Program-made: the position numbers and the translations under genes
Source of the DNA: Acorus gramineus
Lineage: Eukaryota > Streptophyta > Magnoliopsida > Acorales > Acoraceae
Length of the DNA stretch: 64,000 nucleotides
Assembly (NCBI GenBank): GCA_030737835.1
Contig: JAUJYN010000024.1
Location: 2,248,151-2,312,150, forward strand
Direction of reading: 5' to 3'
Shown here: positions 31,558 through 43,890 of the stretch, piece by piece
Layout of the letters: every line of letters begins with the position of its first letter
Position numbering within the stretch: the stretch's first letter is position 1
The notes under the pieces: generated by a model
The model's database searches: none
Told to the model about the DNA's origin: nothing
Seen by the model: the letters and a program-made list of their open reading frames with translations, nothing else

Positions 31558-34453
31558 ATGTCTCCTCCCCCTCTCCTCCTCCTCCTCCTCCTCCCCCTCT
31601 CAATTCAAACCACCCACTCTATCCCCACAAACCAATCCTCCGCCGCCCTCCGCCGCCCGACTCGTCACCTCCTATCCCACCAACCCAACCCCCTCGCGCC
31701 CTACCCTTCCCCCTCCCCCTCCGCATCCCCTCCCGCGCACGCTCACGCGCGCGCGCACCACCACCACAAGAAACACCGCGCGCGCAATTGGGTCATCGGG
31801 TTCTTCGTCGGTCTCTTCTCTGGCGTCCTCTCCGGCGTCCTCTTCTCCATCCTCTTCCGCCTCCTCGTAAACTGCATCAAAGGCAACTTCAACAAGATCG
31901 CCGGCCCTTCGATCTACAGCCCGCTCATCAAGAATTCCGATGCGCTCTCCTTCCTCGAGAAAGACGACGCGCTCTCCTCGCTCGAGCTGATCGGGCGGGG
32001 CGGGTGCGGTGAGGTCTACCGCACAGAGCTTCCAGGTAAGCCTCTCAATCATAGTAACAAATTACCATGTGTTTTTTTAAATATTTGTTAAAGTTTCAAT
32101 TAGATATTTACGATACAAAATGTATCAATAAAATATATTAATGCTTAAATTACATAAAGAAAAATAAATAATTGGTATAAATAGTATCGTTGGAATAAAT
32201 ATTTACAAAACTAGCACCCTAATATGAATATTAGCAAAAAAAAAAATAACATTAGACCGGTCAATGTTTTTTTTTTTTCAACGTTAGTGGTGCCATTTAT
32301 ATACATGGAGTCTATTTTGGTTTCTTTGTTTTTTAAAGAGGGGCCATATATATATATGGTGCTTTTTTTGTTTTAATTTGAGATCACTTTTTCTTTTTGA
32401 TTAAATATTAATGACTCAGATTTTTTTTATCAATTATTTAATTAAATTTTATAGTTGAAATTTCTTATTTTCTTAACATATATTTTATTGAGAAGAGTGA
32501 AAATCATGGAAGATTTGTTTCTCTTTACCTTTATCGATTAAATTTTTTAATTAAATTTTTTAAAAGCCCCATTTTTAAAAATCTTCCATGATTTAATCTT
32601 CCATGATTTTCTCAATATAATTAAGAAAAATCTTCCATAATTTTCTCTTTTCTCAATTTAAAAAAAAAAAGAATTCTTAGCCATTAAAATTTAATATAAA
32701 AAAACTTAATCATTAATATTTAATTAAAGAAGAAGAAGTAATAATCTTAACTTAAAACAAAGAGGGGTCATAAAAAAACAAAAAAAACAAAGGAGACGCC
32801 ATATAGTGTTAAAAAAAAAAGGGTCAATGTTGACCGGCACTACTTTTTGCAAATATTCGATTTAAATTTCTGGGTGCTATTTTTGTTAATCACCTAAGAA
32901 AAATAGTTTATTTATCTCCGTATTATTCTGTATCTGTCTTGTGTGATTTATGAATTTACACACATGACCGTTATACTTCTCAAATATTGTCGTAATAGAA
33001 ATTTATCATTATGTTGTCAATGGAGATCTGAATATCTGAAATAATATTCATATCTGATATCTGACAGATATTTTTTAAAATATCCATATCCGATTTAAAA
33101 ATCTAGTTTGGATTTGGATCATTATTCGAAATATCTAAAAAATTTAAACATATAAGAGTCTGATTCAAATATATAAAAATTCAATATTCAAAAGTAAAAA
33201 TCATACATCTCATGTTTAAACTGTAATAAAATTTAAGTAATTACCTAACATAAAAAATATAAAAATATAATAATCACACATAACATTACATGCTTTTTTT
33301 AAAAAACAAAACTCGTACAAATACTAAAATATAAATACATTAATATAATAAATTCAGATGCAGATATTTTATTCTGGTTACGGATTTTCAGATATCCGAT
33401 AATTTTTAAAAAAAATTATACGAATTTGGATAGATATTTTTTTGAATAATTGAAAACTTACTTCCAGGGAGCGTGGGGCGGATGATCGCTATCAAGAGGG
33501 TCGTGCAGCCGACGGCAGATGCGTTGGAGTTGGGGCCGGAGGACAATAGCAAACTTTTGAATAAGCGGATGAGACAGATCAGGTCGGAGATCAACACGGT
33601 GGGGCAGATTCGGCACCGGAATTTGTTGCCGCTGCTCGCGCACGTCACGCGCCCGGAGTGTCACTACTTGGTTTATGAGTATATGAAGAACGGGAGCTTA
33701 CACGATGCGCTGAAGGGGGTGGAGAATGGGTCGCGCGTGCTCGAGTGGAAGACGAGGCATAATATCGCGGTCGGGATCGCGTCCGGGCTTGAATACTTGC
33801 ACATGCTTCATCGCCCTAGGATCATACATAGGTGGGGTGTTTGTGTGTCTTTGTTTCAAGTCTTGACTCCCGTTTGAACTTTGAACTTGCTTTTGCTTTT
33901 GCTAAAAAAAAAAAAAAAAAAAATTTAAAGAATTTTTTAAAAATTGTATGAAAAAATTGTTTTTGAAAATTGATTCGCTATGATGGTTAGGGATCTGAAG
34001 CCGGCGAACATACTACTAGACGATGACCTTGAGGCGAGGATCGCGGACTTCGGGTTGGCGAAGGCGATCCCGGATGCGAACACGCACGTGACGACGTCGG
34101 CGGTGGCGGGGACCGTGGGGTACATCGCGCCGGAGTACCATCAGTCGCTAAAGTTCACTGACAAGTCTGACATCTACAGCTTTGGAGTCATACTGGCGGT
34201 CCTAGTCATCGGGCGGCACCCGTCCGATGACTTCTTCCAGGCAACGGAGGAGATGGGGCTGGTGAAGTGGCTGAGGGGGGTGGTGTCGTCAGAGCAACCG
34301 GCGGAGGCGATTGACCCGAGCCTCAGAGGGAATGGGTTTGAGGAGCAAATACTGCTGGTGCTGAAGATTGCTTGTTTCTGCACTGCAGATGATCCCACGC
34401 AGAGGCCCAACAGTAAGGATGTTAGGTGCATGTTGACGCAGATCAAGCATTGA
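31558..34453 (+). CDS. SOBIR1-like receptor kinase lacking leucine-rich repeats (three exons)
   Basis: The coding exons are 31558-32035, 33468-33831 and 33991-34453. Both introns are GT-AG (CCAG|GTAAG...TTCCAG|GG and CATAG|GTGGG...GTTAG|GG), joining in frame to 434 residues. Residues 1-21 form a signal peptide with a Leu run. Residues 22-77 are a Pro/Ser/His-rich linker containing TRHLL, which in SOBIR1 lies after the repeats. One membrane helix (about 78-104) carries G81, G85, G89 and G93, a GxxxG ladder like that of SOBIR1. The kinase domain has the P-loop GRGGCGEV (146-153), Lys169, Glu200, HRD 280-282, DFG 300-302 and APE 327-329, so catalysis looks intact. SOBIR1 partners receptor-like proteins at the plasma membrane in immunity; it normally has several LRRs and about 640 residues. 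Here none fit between signal peptide and helix. The ATG has a CACC context. Function without LRRs is unknown. Confidence 0.88.
32206..32885. mobile_element. Foldback element in intron 1 of the kinase gene
   Basis: Its ends are inverted repeats: AAAACTAGCACCCT...ATATTAGCAAAAA at the left, CTTTTTGCAAATATT...GGGTGCTATTTTTGTT at the right. Inner pairs are also inverted (GACCGGTCAATG/GTCAATGTTGACCGG and GGTTTCTTTGTTTTTT/AAAAAACAAAGGAGAC). It fills nearly half of the 1432-bp intron. No clear target duplication was found. Confidence 0.6.
33010..33450. repeat. Possible second MITE in intron 1
   Basis: GGAGATCTGAATATCTGAAA near 33024 and GATTTTCAGATATCCG near 33383 are weakly inverted, with repeated GATATC/ATCTGA words between. 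Boundaries are not resolvable. Confidence 0.3.
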
Positions 34454-36194
34454 ATGAAATAAAAACATTACATACATATAATGTAGTGATGATGTTTTTC
34501 TTTTTTTCCTTTTTTTGTTGGCAAGGCCAATATGTCCCAACTATCCTACACATAATACTATTTTCCAAAATGTCTGTCATGTCTGTTGCCTGCACCCTAT
34601 GAGCATATCCCGCAAGTGCTTCAGGACCTTTGCACAAAGATGTTTGTGTTAGCCATGTTGTTTTCTTTATATACAAAGATGTTTGTATGGGATGAGTGAA
34701 GTTGGAGGAGATTGTGCTTAGTGTCCGATTCTGCTTGGGATCTGTTTGCGTTATGTTGCACTTGATGTGTTTTTTTTTTGAGGTTGGCAATTGTTCTTAT
34801 TGTTGACAAAGGGAGAGATTCAGTTAGAAAAGTCAGTGAGAAATCTAAAATTTCTTGGACAAGAAACCATTGGAAAGTGGAGCTCCCATTTTTGGGGGTT
34901 TGTGCTCAACTGCTAAATTTGCAACATCATCTGATGAGCTCTCGAAATCAGGCATAGAGGATACTTTTTTTTAGAGTTTTTATACACGATCATCTTTATA
35001 ATCTTACATATAATCACATATATCTCGATAGTTTCACGATATGTATCTTATTAAAACATATGTTTCATTTTATAAAAAATTATATGTTTTATTAGATGGG
35101 ATATATTATTTTAAAAAAAAATCAAAATGAATATAACTGTAAACAGAATTGTAATGGAATTATGTTTAACATTTTCCTATTTTATCTGGCTCACACAAGT
35201 TAAAATAAAAAAAAAAATTCTTCCCACACAGAGGCAATGAATAAAATGACATTTAAAACGTCTGAACCCATTTTCATATTCACCATTTTCAACTCAACAT
35301 CTTTCAACCAAATAAACAAAACAAAACACTACTCCAGTGAAGAATTACATAGTGAAAAAGTGGGGAACAAAATTCCCACAAGCATTATATAAAACAATAT
35401 AATATTCAATGAAAACATTATCACATGTTTAATTAAAGACAATATGTCACAGGTCAATGTGATCTCCACACGGTTTTGCTTTGAATCTGTTCGGGTTATT
35501 AGTGTGTTACAAGGGGTGTGTCTCCATGTCCTATGATTGTGATGGGTTGGGATTTCTAATCAAAATGTAGAAAATGAGTCAATAGAAGTTAACAAAGTTT
35601 GTGATACCATCTTCTATGTTAAATCCCTATGTGAACCAATGAAAGATGTTTCATATAAAAAAAAAAAAACTCAACATTATCTGAGATGAGCATGACAGTA
35701 GTCACAAATTTTCACATATATTTAAAACATTTGTGTGTAATGTATTTATCGTTTTCTTGACTTAAAAAATAAAGATTCTCTGTGTCAGTCACATTTTATA
35801 GTGAGCTTCATGTGCAACTATTTAAATAATAAAAGTGTTTTATTTTCATATAAGAGAATATAAACAATTCATTAAATTATATACTTTTTTATATTTAAAA
35901 TGGAAAAGGTGATTAAGCATTAGAATCCTCGCCCATGTTCATAATATAAAATCAAGATACAAATAAATATTTAGTGATGATAAAATTTACAGATAATATA
36001 AAATCAAGTAAGGTATGCAAATTTTTATCTAATTGTAAAATTTGTATCATAATTTAGGATAACTTGTCTCAAGGATAAAAAGTAAAATCTCAAAAGCATA
36101 TTATATATACATTGGTTTCAATGGGGATCAACTATAATCAACATGAGTTTCATCTTATGTAACTAATGAAATAACTTAAGAATTAATTCTTACT
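34454..36194. other. 3' flank of the kinase gene and AT-rich intergenic DNA
   Basis: AATAAA occurs at 34458-34463, probably too near the stop to be the working polyadenylation signal. The rest contains no supported gene. Confidence 0.5.
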
Positions 36195-38819
36195 CTTATT
36201 GTTATGTCCAGGAGCGACTGTCCCGGGACCGTACCAATCATACAATATTAGGAGTCATACTCAAGAGGTCAATAATAACCCTAAATGAAAATAAAACAAT
36301 AACTAACAAGGATCGCATAAATAACAAAGCAACAGGGAAGCGATAGCTAACTAAAAATGCGGAAGCATAAAATATAAATAAGTTTTTAAATAAAAAACAT
36401 TATAACAGACCCAAATACACAATCTTGTTCTGTGAGAACCCAAGTCTAGTCCAAATACAACATGTGCGACACGCATGATTACCAAATACATACATAATGA
36501 AAGAATTGCTGACAACCTTGCACTCGCCAACTGAAAGACGGGACGCTCCATGCACGTTGAATCACACCAAAAGGATGCTCCAACTTCACATCCAACTCAG
36601 CCCCTGGTGGCAAAACAACACACGAGGGGTGAGCTACAAGCTCAGTGAGTGACAAAAATCCCAACACCACAATAATAATATAAAATTATTAGTATTTTCC
36701 TTCCAAGGAAAAAAATGTGGGAGAAACCCAATAGATATAAATATCACGTGAAGACATGATCTCACCTTACCCTCACTCTCGCCCCGGAGGGGAACTCTTG
36801 GGACTCTTGGAGAGAAACCAAACAGTCGACCATAATGCATAGAATTACTAGATAACACAGTACTACAAGTATATCCGCATTGAGATATAACTACGCTACA
36901 ACGCCTCACATCATCCAGTAGATATATTATACTTTGGGCATTCCCAATGAATACAAATGCCACGTGATGAAAGGTAGCCTTCTTTTGACAGCCTTCCAAG
37001 ATAGTTATGAAGCCACAAGGGTATTGAAATACACATTTGGCATCCTATGATGTGGTGGCACAATCCAAGATATCTCCAACGCCAGGTAGCTTCAACACAG
37101 ATATGATATAGGGGAAAAATATTCCGCCCTCGCAATATGATCCTTACAGATCAACTATTATCAACTAGCAAATATCAATATCATCTGGTAGCCCTCTCCC
37201 AGATAGCTCTCTTCCTGACAGCTTTCCAAAATAGGTCACAAGAGTATTGAATGCTCACAATATGATCCTCATGGATCAACTACTATCTATCATCTAGCAA
37301 ATATCATGGATATTCAGAATTCTCTTAAATTCCCACTCGGATGCATCGCTTGGACACGAGGGAAATAAATTAAATTCTTGCACAGAATAATGACAAGGTA
37401 TGACCCTACAGAGCAGGTCATATACGCGCCTAACACAGGTAGGCCTAGCCTATCATCGTAAATATCGGTTAACGAACACCAATACAATAATGAATTTTCT
37501 CAAATTCCCATATGAGTGCATCGCATGGATGCAGGGCAGATAAACTACCATATTTGCATACTAAAACAAAGTATGATCCTGACAACAACAAATCATAGAT
37601 ATGCCTATCACAGATAAAGCTAAACAATTAAACATACGCGCAATTATCACAAGAGAGTTTCTATAACAAAAGAGATATATAGACCACATGTCCAAATAAC
37701 TGATGACTAAACCATTTATATACACACTTTATACAATCCAACATAGGCTTACTAATAAGCTAGCATAAATGCCATATCATTAGCTAAATATGACACAATC
37801 AGACTAAGCATTTACTAATATGAAGGCAACACTACAAAAGACTACTTACCTATGGCATGCCATACTCTATACTTCACAATATATAAGATACCACAAATAT
37901 TGTCAACAAATATGGGTCTAATAGTCAACACAATCTAGCAATCATGGTTGAGTACAACTAGGGTACCCAACGGATACGTGATGCACGACTATGTGCATTG
38001 AGCGCTTCCGGAAAGGGTGGATCAAATCACTCACCGAAGACCCATTCATCGTGAGTTTTGCCAACAAAGCTGCAAAACACAACCAATGATGCTCAATTAA
38101 AATATAAAGCCTCCTAACACACATACAAGCCTACTTCATGAAGACACTAACTCTTGATATTTTCCATAACATGCATAATAACTCTTTGACACACAATCAA
38201 GCAAAACTGGTACATCTACTACAACTACCCCTAAACTTTGATCTCCACAGCACCAAATACACATCCAATAATTCTGAAATAAACATACACATTCTTTGAC
38301 ATGTTGGTATCATAATCCATGAGACATCATAACCTGGTTTAGCCTTTACGCGCCCGAAATAAAATATTTTTAGAAACTGGTTATTTTCCATGCAAATCTG
38401 GGCAGTCCATGTAAATCAGGTTCTCACTTATGACACATATAATATAATGACACGAAATTTCATATATAGTAATTAGACACATGGATGATCATATTACATG
38501 AGACAGAATCCTCATAATATGCCTTTAGGTACCGAATTCATGACAATCTTCACAAAACAGAAATCTACCTTACTATAACACTAAATACCCCAACAACAAG
38601 AAAATGGGGAAAACACGTACAACAGCACTTGTGCATCCTTGCTGACCACCCAAAGCACTAGATAGCAACATTTATATTTCATTGAAGTCTAAACACAAAC
38701 ACCTGCATGGCACAAAGGGGAAGCAAACATACCATGAGAAGAAGAGAGGAAGAGGATGCACACAAGGGTTTCCACCACCACCACCACCACCACAAGCACT
38801 ACAAAAAAATGCACTTTTA

Positions 38820-39120
38820 TCGACGGTAATTACCGAGGGCCAAAATAATAACCGTCACTGATATCAATGCGGCAACTGTTTTTCACGGTGAAGACTAGTA
38901 TTACCGACGGTCAAATCTTGGCCGTCGCTAAAAGATCTTTTAGAACCACTTTAAGCTTAATAGCAACGGCCATAAACGTTGCTAAATAAGTCAACACCGA
39001 CGGCCAATTGTGGTCGTCGCTGTAATTCTGCCCAACTTGACTTTATTCTGTCCATTTCCTTTACCGCCTGGTCGGTGAAATATCTAATAGCGACGGTATA
39101 CAACTGGCCGTCGCTAATAA
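38820..39120. repeat. Left subterminal repeats of the CACTA element
   Basis: At least five copies of TAGCGACGG-like words in both orientations (for example near 38820, 38900, 38960, 39000 and 39090). Many are paired as GACGGCC...GGCCGTC. A matching array lies at 41940-42235. Confidence 0.8.
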
Positions 39121-39159
39121 TATTAGTAAAATAGATTTACTTGATCTGTGTATTTTTTT

Positions 39160-39460
39160 TTTTAAACCCTAACTTTACCTTCCCCTCCGCCGTCCCTTCT
39201 CTCGACCCCGCCTCGCCAGATCCGCCGTCCCTTCTCTCAACCATCCCTCACCAGCTAGTGCGTTGGCCATTTGTCGCCCAGTCTGCCGCGTAGACCCACC
39301 CCACAGCCCCCCTCCCCTTCCTCTCTACATCACCACCCCGTGGGCCGCCATCACCCCTGCCGATCGGCCTTTCTTTGCTCTGATGTTGGAAAGTCTATCA
39401 TAGCCAACAATTTGCATCAATTAGGACGAATAAAAGTTGTCGGTAAGCTTTGAATTCCTG
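39160..39460 (+). other. GC-rich leader-like segment of the CACTA element
   Basis: AAACCCTAACTTTACC followed by C-rich sequence resembles a plant 5' leader, and may be the noncoding first exon of the CACTA gene or a captured promoter segment. A 60-codon frame (39271-39453) has no recognisable domain. Confidence 0.35.
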
Positions 39461-40892
39461 CCTCCCAAGATGAATTGATCATGAAAAAAAATCTTGATCG
39501 TTTTGTAAATCATTATGTGATCATTGTCTTAAGAAAGCTTTAAGGAATCAATATTTTTGTCTCTGCTTTTGTTTCTATGATCAGGTCTTTGAATATGGTG
39601 CACTGCTGCTAAGAATGGTTTGTCATATGAAATTATTGACCATATAAAGTGTCATGTGTAAGAGATAAGTTAGCACCAACTATTTTAAAACATCATTTGG
39701 GACTTCGGAGTCCATGAGAGTGTGAATTAGGATCTAAATAATTGGTTTATCTGGATGTGATTGTAAAAGTTTCAAATAGACTTGTCAACTGTCATACATT
39801 TACTGTTTTAATGACATGATAGGAATATACCAATTCCCTCTGAAGCACATTTTTATTTATTCAGATTATTAATGTTCTACTAGTTTTCATTAGCTAAGCA
39901 ACTTATTTGAGAAGAATAGTTGTGTTACGAGAGATGTTTGATTGTTTAAATAGCTCCCAGTAAATTTTTCATGTTTCAAGTTATGTAGAATTGGGGATAT
40001 TATCGTTAGATCTTGCAGTCACTATCTGCTAATTTTATGAATAGAATGGTTAGTCTTCTTTGGCCTTGTTATAATTTGGGAGTTTTTGTTTGCACAACAT
40101 TTCTTTTAATATATACCATCTAAGTGCAAAAGAAGAATGATGATGTTCAATGGTTAAGTCAGACAATATAAAAGAGTGGAACATTAATATGTAGGGACAA
40201 AAATATTTGTGTTTTGGTCCTTCTGGATGAACAGTCACTATAATATGCCTTCTTTTGCATTGTTTAAGATAGCAAGCCGTCCCAACATATATGTTTTGGG
40301 TTGTCTCTGCATCTTTATATGATATATAAAAGAGGTAAGATCCTTTTAATTAATGAGCAACTTTTATTTTTGATAGAATTTATTGAGGTAACTATCATTG
40401 CAATTTGATGTTTATGCAATTAATGGAGTGATCTTTTGATTGAAAGTATATGGTCTAAGGCCTCGTTATCGATAAGAAGAGGAGGCATCCTCCTGAAGGT
40501 TAGTTTCACTTAAATGCTATTAAAATTGAAAAAATAAAATGACCCAATCATTCTACTTTGTCCTATCTTGAATTATTTCATCTTCAATCATTTATGTGGT
40601 TGTTCACTTCGTTAATGTAAATTTATGTGCAAACTTCTGACCTGTAGCTATGTTCCATCTCTCAAAAACAGGTGTTGTATTTGAATTAGTTACCGTGGTT
40701 TTTTAATTGGTTTCAATGGATAAAAGTTGCATGCAAAAGCCAATAAAATTTGGATGCATAAATTCATGGTAAATGATGTTGAGGCTTACTTGTTAGATGA
40801 ATTAAGTTGCATTTTATGTTCTTTAATTTATTAATTGTTAATTGTTTCTTGAAATATTATGTGGATGTAATGTTTGTTATGTTGTGTAGCAC

Positions 40893-41508
40893 ATGGCGAC
40901 CCGATCAAGAACTTCGAGATAGTCGGCTAGTTCAATTCCAGAGAGAGCAAGAAATAGGGATGGTATTGTTTCCCTGTGCAGACGGAGGCTTCTTCTAGCG
41001 CAGGTACTAATATAGTTTTGCTTATATTTCATCTATTGTAGACTATTTACATCATCTTATATTTTGTATATGTCTGAGTTTGATTTTCATTTAGGTTCCA
41101 CTAGTGTGAGGTGGAGGGAGAACACGAGAAGCGTAGTTCTGCGACAGGGAGAGAAATTGCATATTGAATGGAATGAACATGGACAAGCAATTGGAGATAC
41201 TGGAGCCCGATTTACAAACACATTATGGGTCAGAGAGACACGGACGAGTGCATGGATTTGGATTAGGACCGACGCCTACCACTATATTTGGACGGTCGTC
41301 AAATCAATCACAAGGCAATCACTCAGATGCATGCTCTCAATTACATGACATGCGTAGTTAGATGGAGGACTTACATAAGTCACAGGAGGAGAAAGAGAGG
41401 TCACATGATGAGAGAGAAAGAGGCATTGAACATCAAATTGAAGAAATGAAGAGAAATATGGAGCAAATGCAGACTTTCATACAACACATAACGTCCAACC
41501 CATGTTAA
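40893..41508 (+). pseudogene. CACTA accessory transposase-like gene (Ptta/En/Spm type), deletion-fused and broken
   Basis: After a splice-acceptor-like GTGTAG, an ATG opens MATRSRTSR and then hits TAG. A GCGCAG|GTACT donor follows. The next exon begins after TTTCATTTAG (about 41095) and reads GSTSVRWRENTRS...QGEKLHIEWNEHGQAIGD, which resembles the N-terminal region of plant Ptta/En/Spm proteins. Near 41225-41245 the sequence jumps, in a different frame, to VHGFGLGPTPTT, typical of the C-terminal region. It then passes a stop and ends in a coiled-coil-like Glu/Lys/Met-rich stretch (EEKERSHDERERG, IEEMKRNMEQMQ) with TAA at 41506-41508. The middle domain appears deleted. The product is not functional. 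Confidence 0.6.
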
Positions 41509-41939
41509 CTTGGTAAGTGTAATTTTCTGTTGTTTTGATATTTGATACACTATGAATTATTTAATTATATTTTAATATATGCAATGCTTTTTATACAGGG
41601 ATGAAGCACGATCATATCATCTATGGAAAGTCGACGTTGGAGGAAAGATGCAAGGAAGTGGAGGCTCAAACAAAGAAGATTATTTAAGGAAAAAACCCCT
41701 TCTATGGAGAGTTTAATTTTCATTAGAATTTTAAGGAATATTTTGATGTTAGCGTTGTCATATTTTGAATTACGAAAATGCTTTATTTAAACTTTAGTGA
41801 ATTCAAGAATTCTTAAATTATGATTGTGAATGAAATATCCAGGAGATGAAAATTGTTGAATGACTTTTGAATTATTCAGGTATAATTTTGATAAAAATCA
41901 GCAAATAAATAAAAAATAATACAAAATTCAGGTACATTA

Positions 41940-42235
41940 GCGACGGTCGGTGGCCGTCGGTAAAGACATGGATCACCTGTAGACAAAAATTTTATATACC
42001 TGGCACATACTATGAGCGACGACCACCGACCGTCGCTAATAATACTCATGATTAACTATGGTTAATTTGGTCGTAATTTTGGTTTGCCTTATTAACGACA
42101 GCCATGGCCGTCAGTGTAAATTTTAGCTACGAGATGTTTAGTGACGACTTCCGACGTCAGTTTGGCCCTTCGTAAATTCAGTAGTGATGGCTTTTGTATT
42201 CTTTAGCGATGGTTTCGGCCTTCGGTAAAGGCTCT
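41940..42235. repeat. Right subterminal repeats of the CACTA element
   Basis: Repeated TAGCGACGG/CCGTCGGTAAA words in both orientations near 41940, 42015, 42100, 42140 and 42205, mirroring the left array. Confidence 0.8.
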
Positions 42236-43536
42236 TTTTCTTGTAGTGAAGCAATCAAGCCATCACACATGTATAGCCACAACCATCACTAGATCAGCAC
42301 CCTCACATAAGCCAAACAATCAACGAGGTCAAAAGAATGCCATGTAAAATAAGAGGGAGGTGGAGGAATACAAGGTCCACACACATACTCACCCTCTTTT
42401 TCACTCTTCCTTAATTTCCTTCTCTTCTTCATCTCTGACTCTCATTCCCTTCATCAATGGCTGAATATACACACACAAAGAGGAGAAAAAGAATTCCACG
42501 AGAGGGAGAAGAAAAAGTGAGAGAGAGACCAAGAGAACTCTCTTTTTAGGGATTTGAAAGCATGAGATGGGGAGCTGGTAAGTTTAAGTTTAAACTCACC
42601 CACAATGGGGTCAATTGGAAAATAGGATTTGGGAGGGGGTGAGACTTGCTTAAGGTCACCCACACATTCACCCCATGGAAAATTGCACGACAAGCATAGG
42701 TAATTCTCACCAACCAAAAACCCAATAAACGAAAACCCAGATACCAATCAGAATTGCATAACTTCATAATGCAACAAAAATTTTCAGGTAGGCCAACACC
42801 AGTACCAAGAGAACATATATGTAATCAAATTTTTTTATTAGAGTGCGCCCAAACTTTTAAAATAAATAAAAAAAAATGATATTTGACCACCAAAAAGTGA
42901 CACGATAAATAAATAAATGATATTTGACAGCCAAAAAGTGACACAATTTATCACTTATTATTCAGGGTGTGTTTGGTTACGCGATTGCGCTGCGATTGTC
43001 ACGCCCCGGGCGTCCCCGAGACTCGGCAAGTGTATATAAAATATCAGTATCTACACAGGAGGTCAATAATATCATACACAAGCAGCCAGAATGACACACA
43101 GACAACAAAAGCAGGGCTGACATGATATATACACCAAATGCGGAAGCTAAAGACTGAATCTGTAATAAAACACACTACAGACTCCATACATAATCACATG
43201 TCCTGTGAGAGCCAATATACATACAAAGACATCCAAATACCACACAAACGCGTGCCCAAGCACGGAAAATAATACATACTGGTACAAGGGATGCTGATAG
43301 CCTCTGATACTCGCGGGACGTGGCGCTACTCCGCTACTGATGAAGTCCCTCGGGGAGCTCCTCCTCCAGATCCGACTCAGATGACACTGAAGAAAAATAT
43401 TGTGCGAGGGGTGAGCCACACGCTCAGTGAACGGCACAACCCATGCATCACAGACAATATTGACCACAACCAGATAATCTTTAACATCCACAAACACATT
43501 ACCATAGCCACAAATAACAACAATTCCTCAAACTAG

Positions 43537-43890
43537 TGGGTCGCTAACGCCAACCCACTACACCCTCACCCTCACCCTCAATGGGTGACCCAGGATATTG
43601 GGACTAATCAACACCAAACCAGCGGGTCGCTTCAGCCAACCCGATACACCCTCACCCTCACCCTCAATGGGTGACATAGGATATTGGGACTTACTACACC
43701 GATCCAGCAGGTCGCTATCGCCAACCTACTACACCCTCACCCTCACCCCTCAATAGGAGTGACACAGGATATTGGGACTAAAAATCATCCATAGACAAAT
43801 CCAGCGGGTCGCTCATCGCCTACCCACTGCACCCTCACCCTCACCCTACAATGGGTGACATAGGCTTTTGGGACTGACTAGGCTGTTGGT
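43537..43890. repeat. CCCTCA-rich minisatellite in solo LTR A2
   Basis: About four units of 80-90 bp, each with GGGTCGCT, CACCCTCACCCTCA, GTGAC and TTGGGACT. It is homologous to 2905-3160, with one more unit. Confidence 0.85.

Larger units (their letters stand above)
38797..42248 (+). mobile_element. CACTA (En/Spm) element, internally deleted
   Basis: It starts CACTACAAAAAAATG and ends TTTTTCTTGTAGTG, flanked by the 3-bp duplication AAG (38794-38796 and 42249-42251), as CACTA elements make. Both subterminal regions (38820-39120 and 41940-42235) hold many CGACGG/CCGTCG words, often paired as hairpins, the likely transposase-binding sites. The TNP2-type catalytic transposase is absent; only a broken accessory-type gene remains (40893-41508). 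It is therefore nonautonomous. Confidence 0.93.
36200..42953. mobile_element. Solo LTR (family B), about 3.3 kb, interrupted by a CACTA element
   Basis: It begins TGTTATGTCCAGG and ends AAAGTGACACAATTTATCA. Perfect 5-bp duplications CTTAT flank it at 36195-36199 and 42954-42958. The end sequence resembles that of family A (AAAAGTGACACATATATAACA). It also shares with family A the TGCGGAAGC word near 36360 and the GAGGGGTGAGC...GCTCAGTGA block at 36624-36648. Subtracting the CACTA insertion (38797-42248 plus 3 bp) leaves about 3299 bp. No internal retrotransposon genes are present. Confidence 0.82.

Noticed and set aside
39271-39453. A 60-codon frame in the CACTA leader-like segment
   Set aside because: No similarity recognised; likely noncoding leader.
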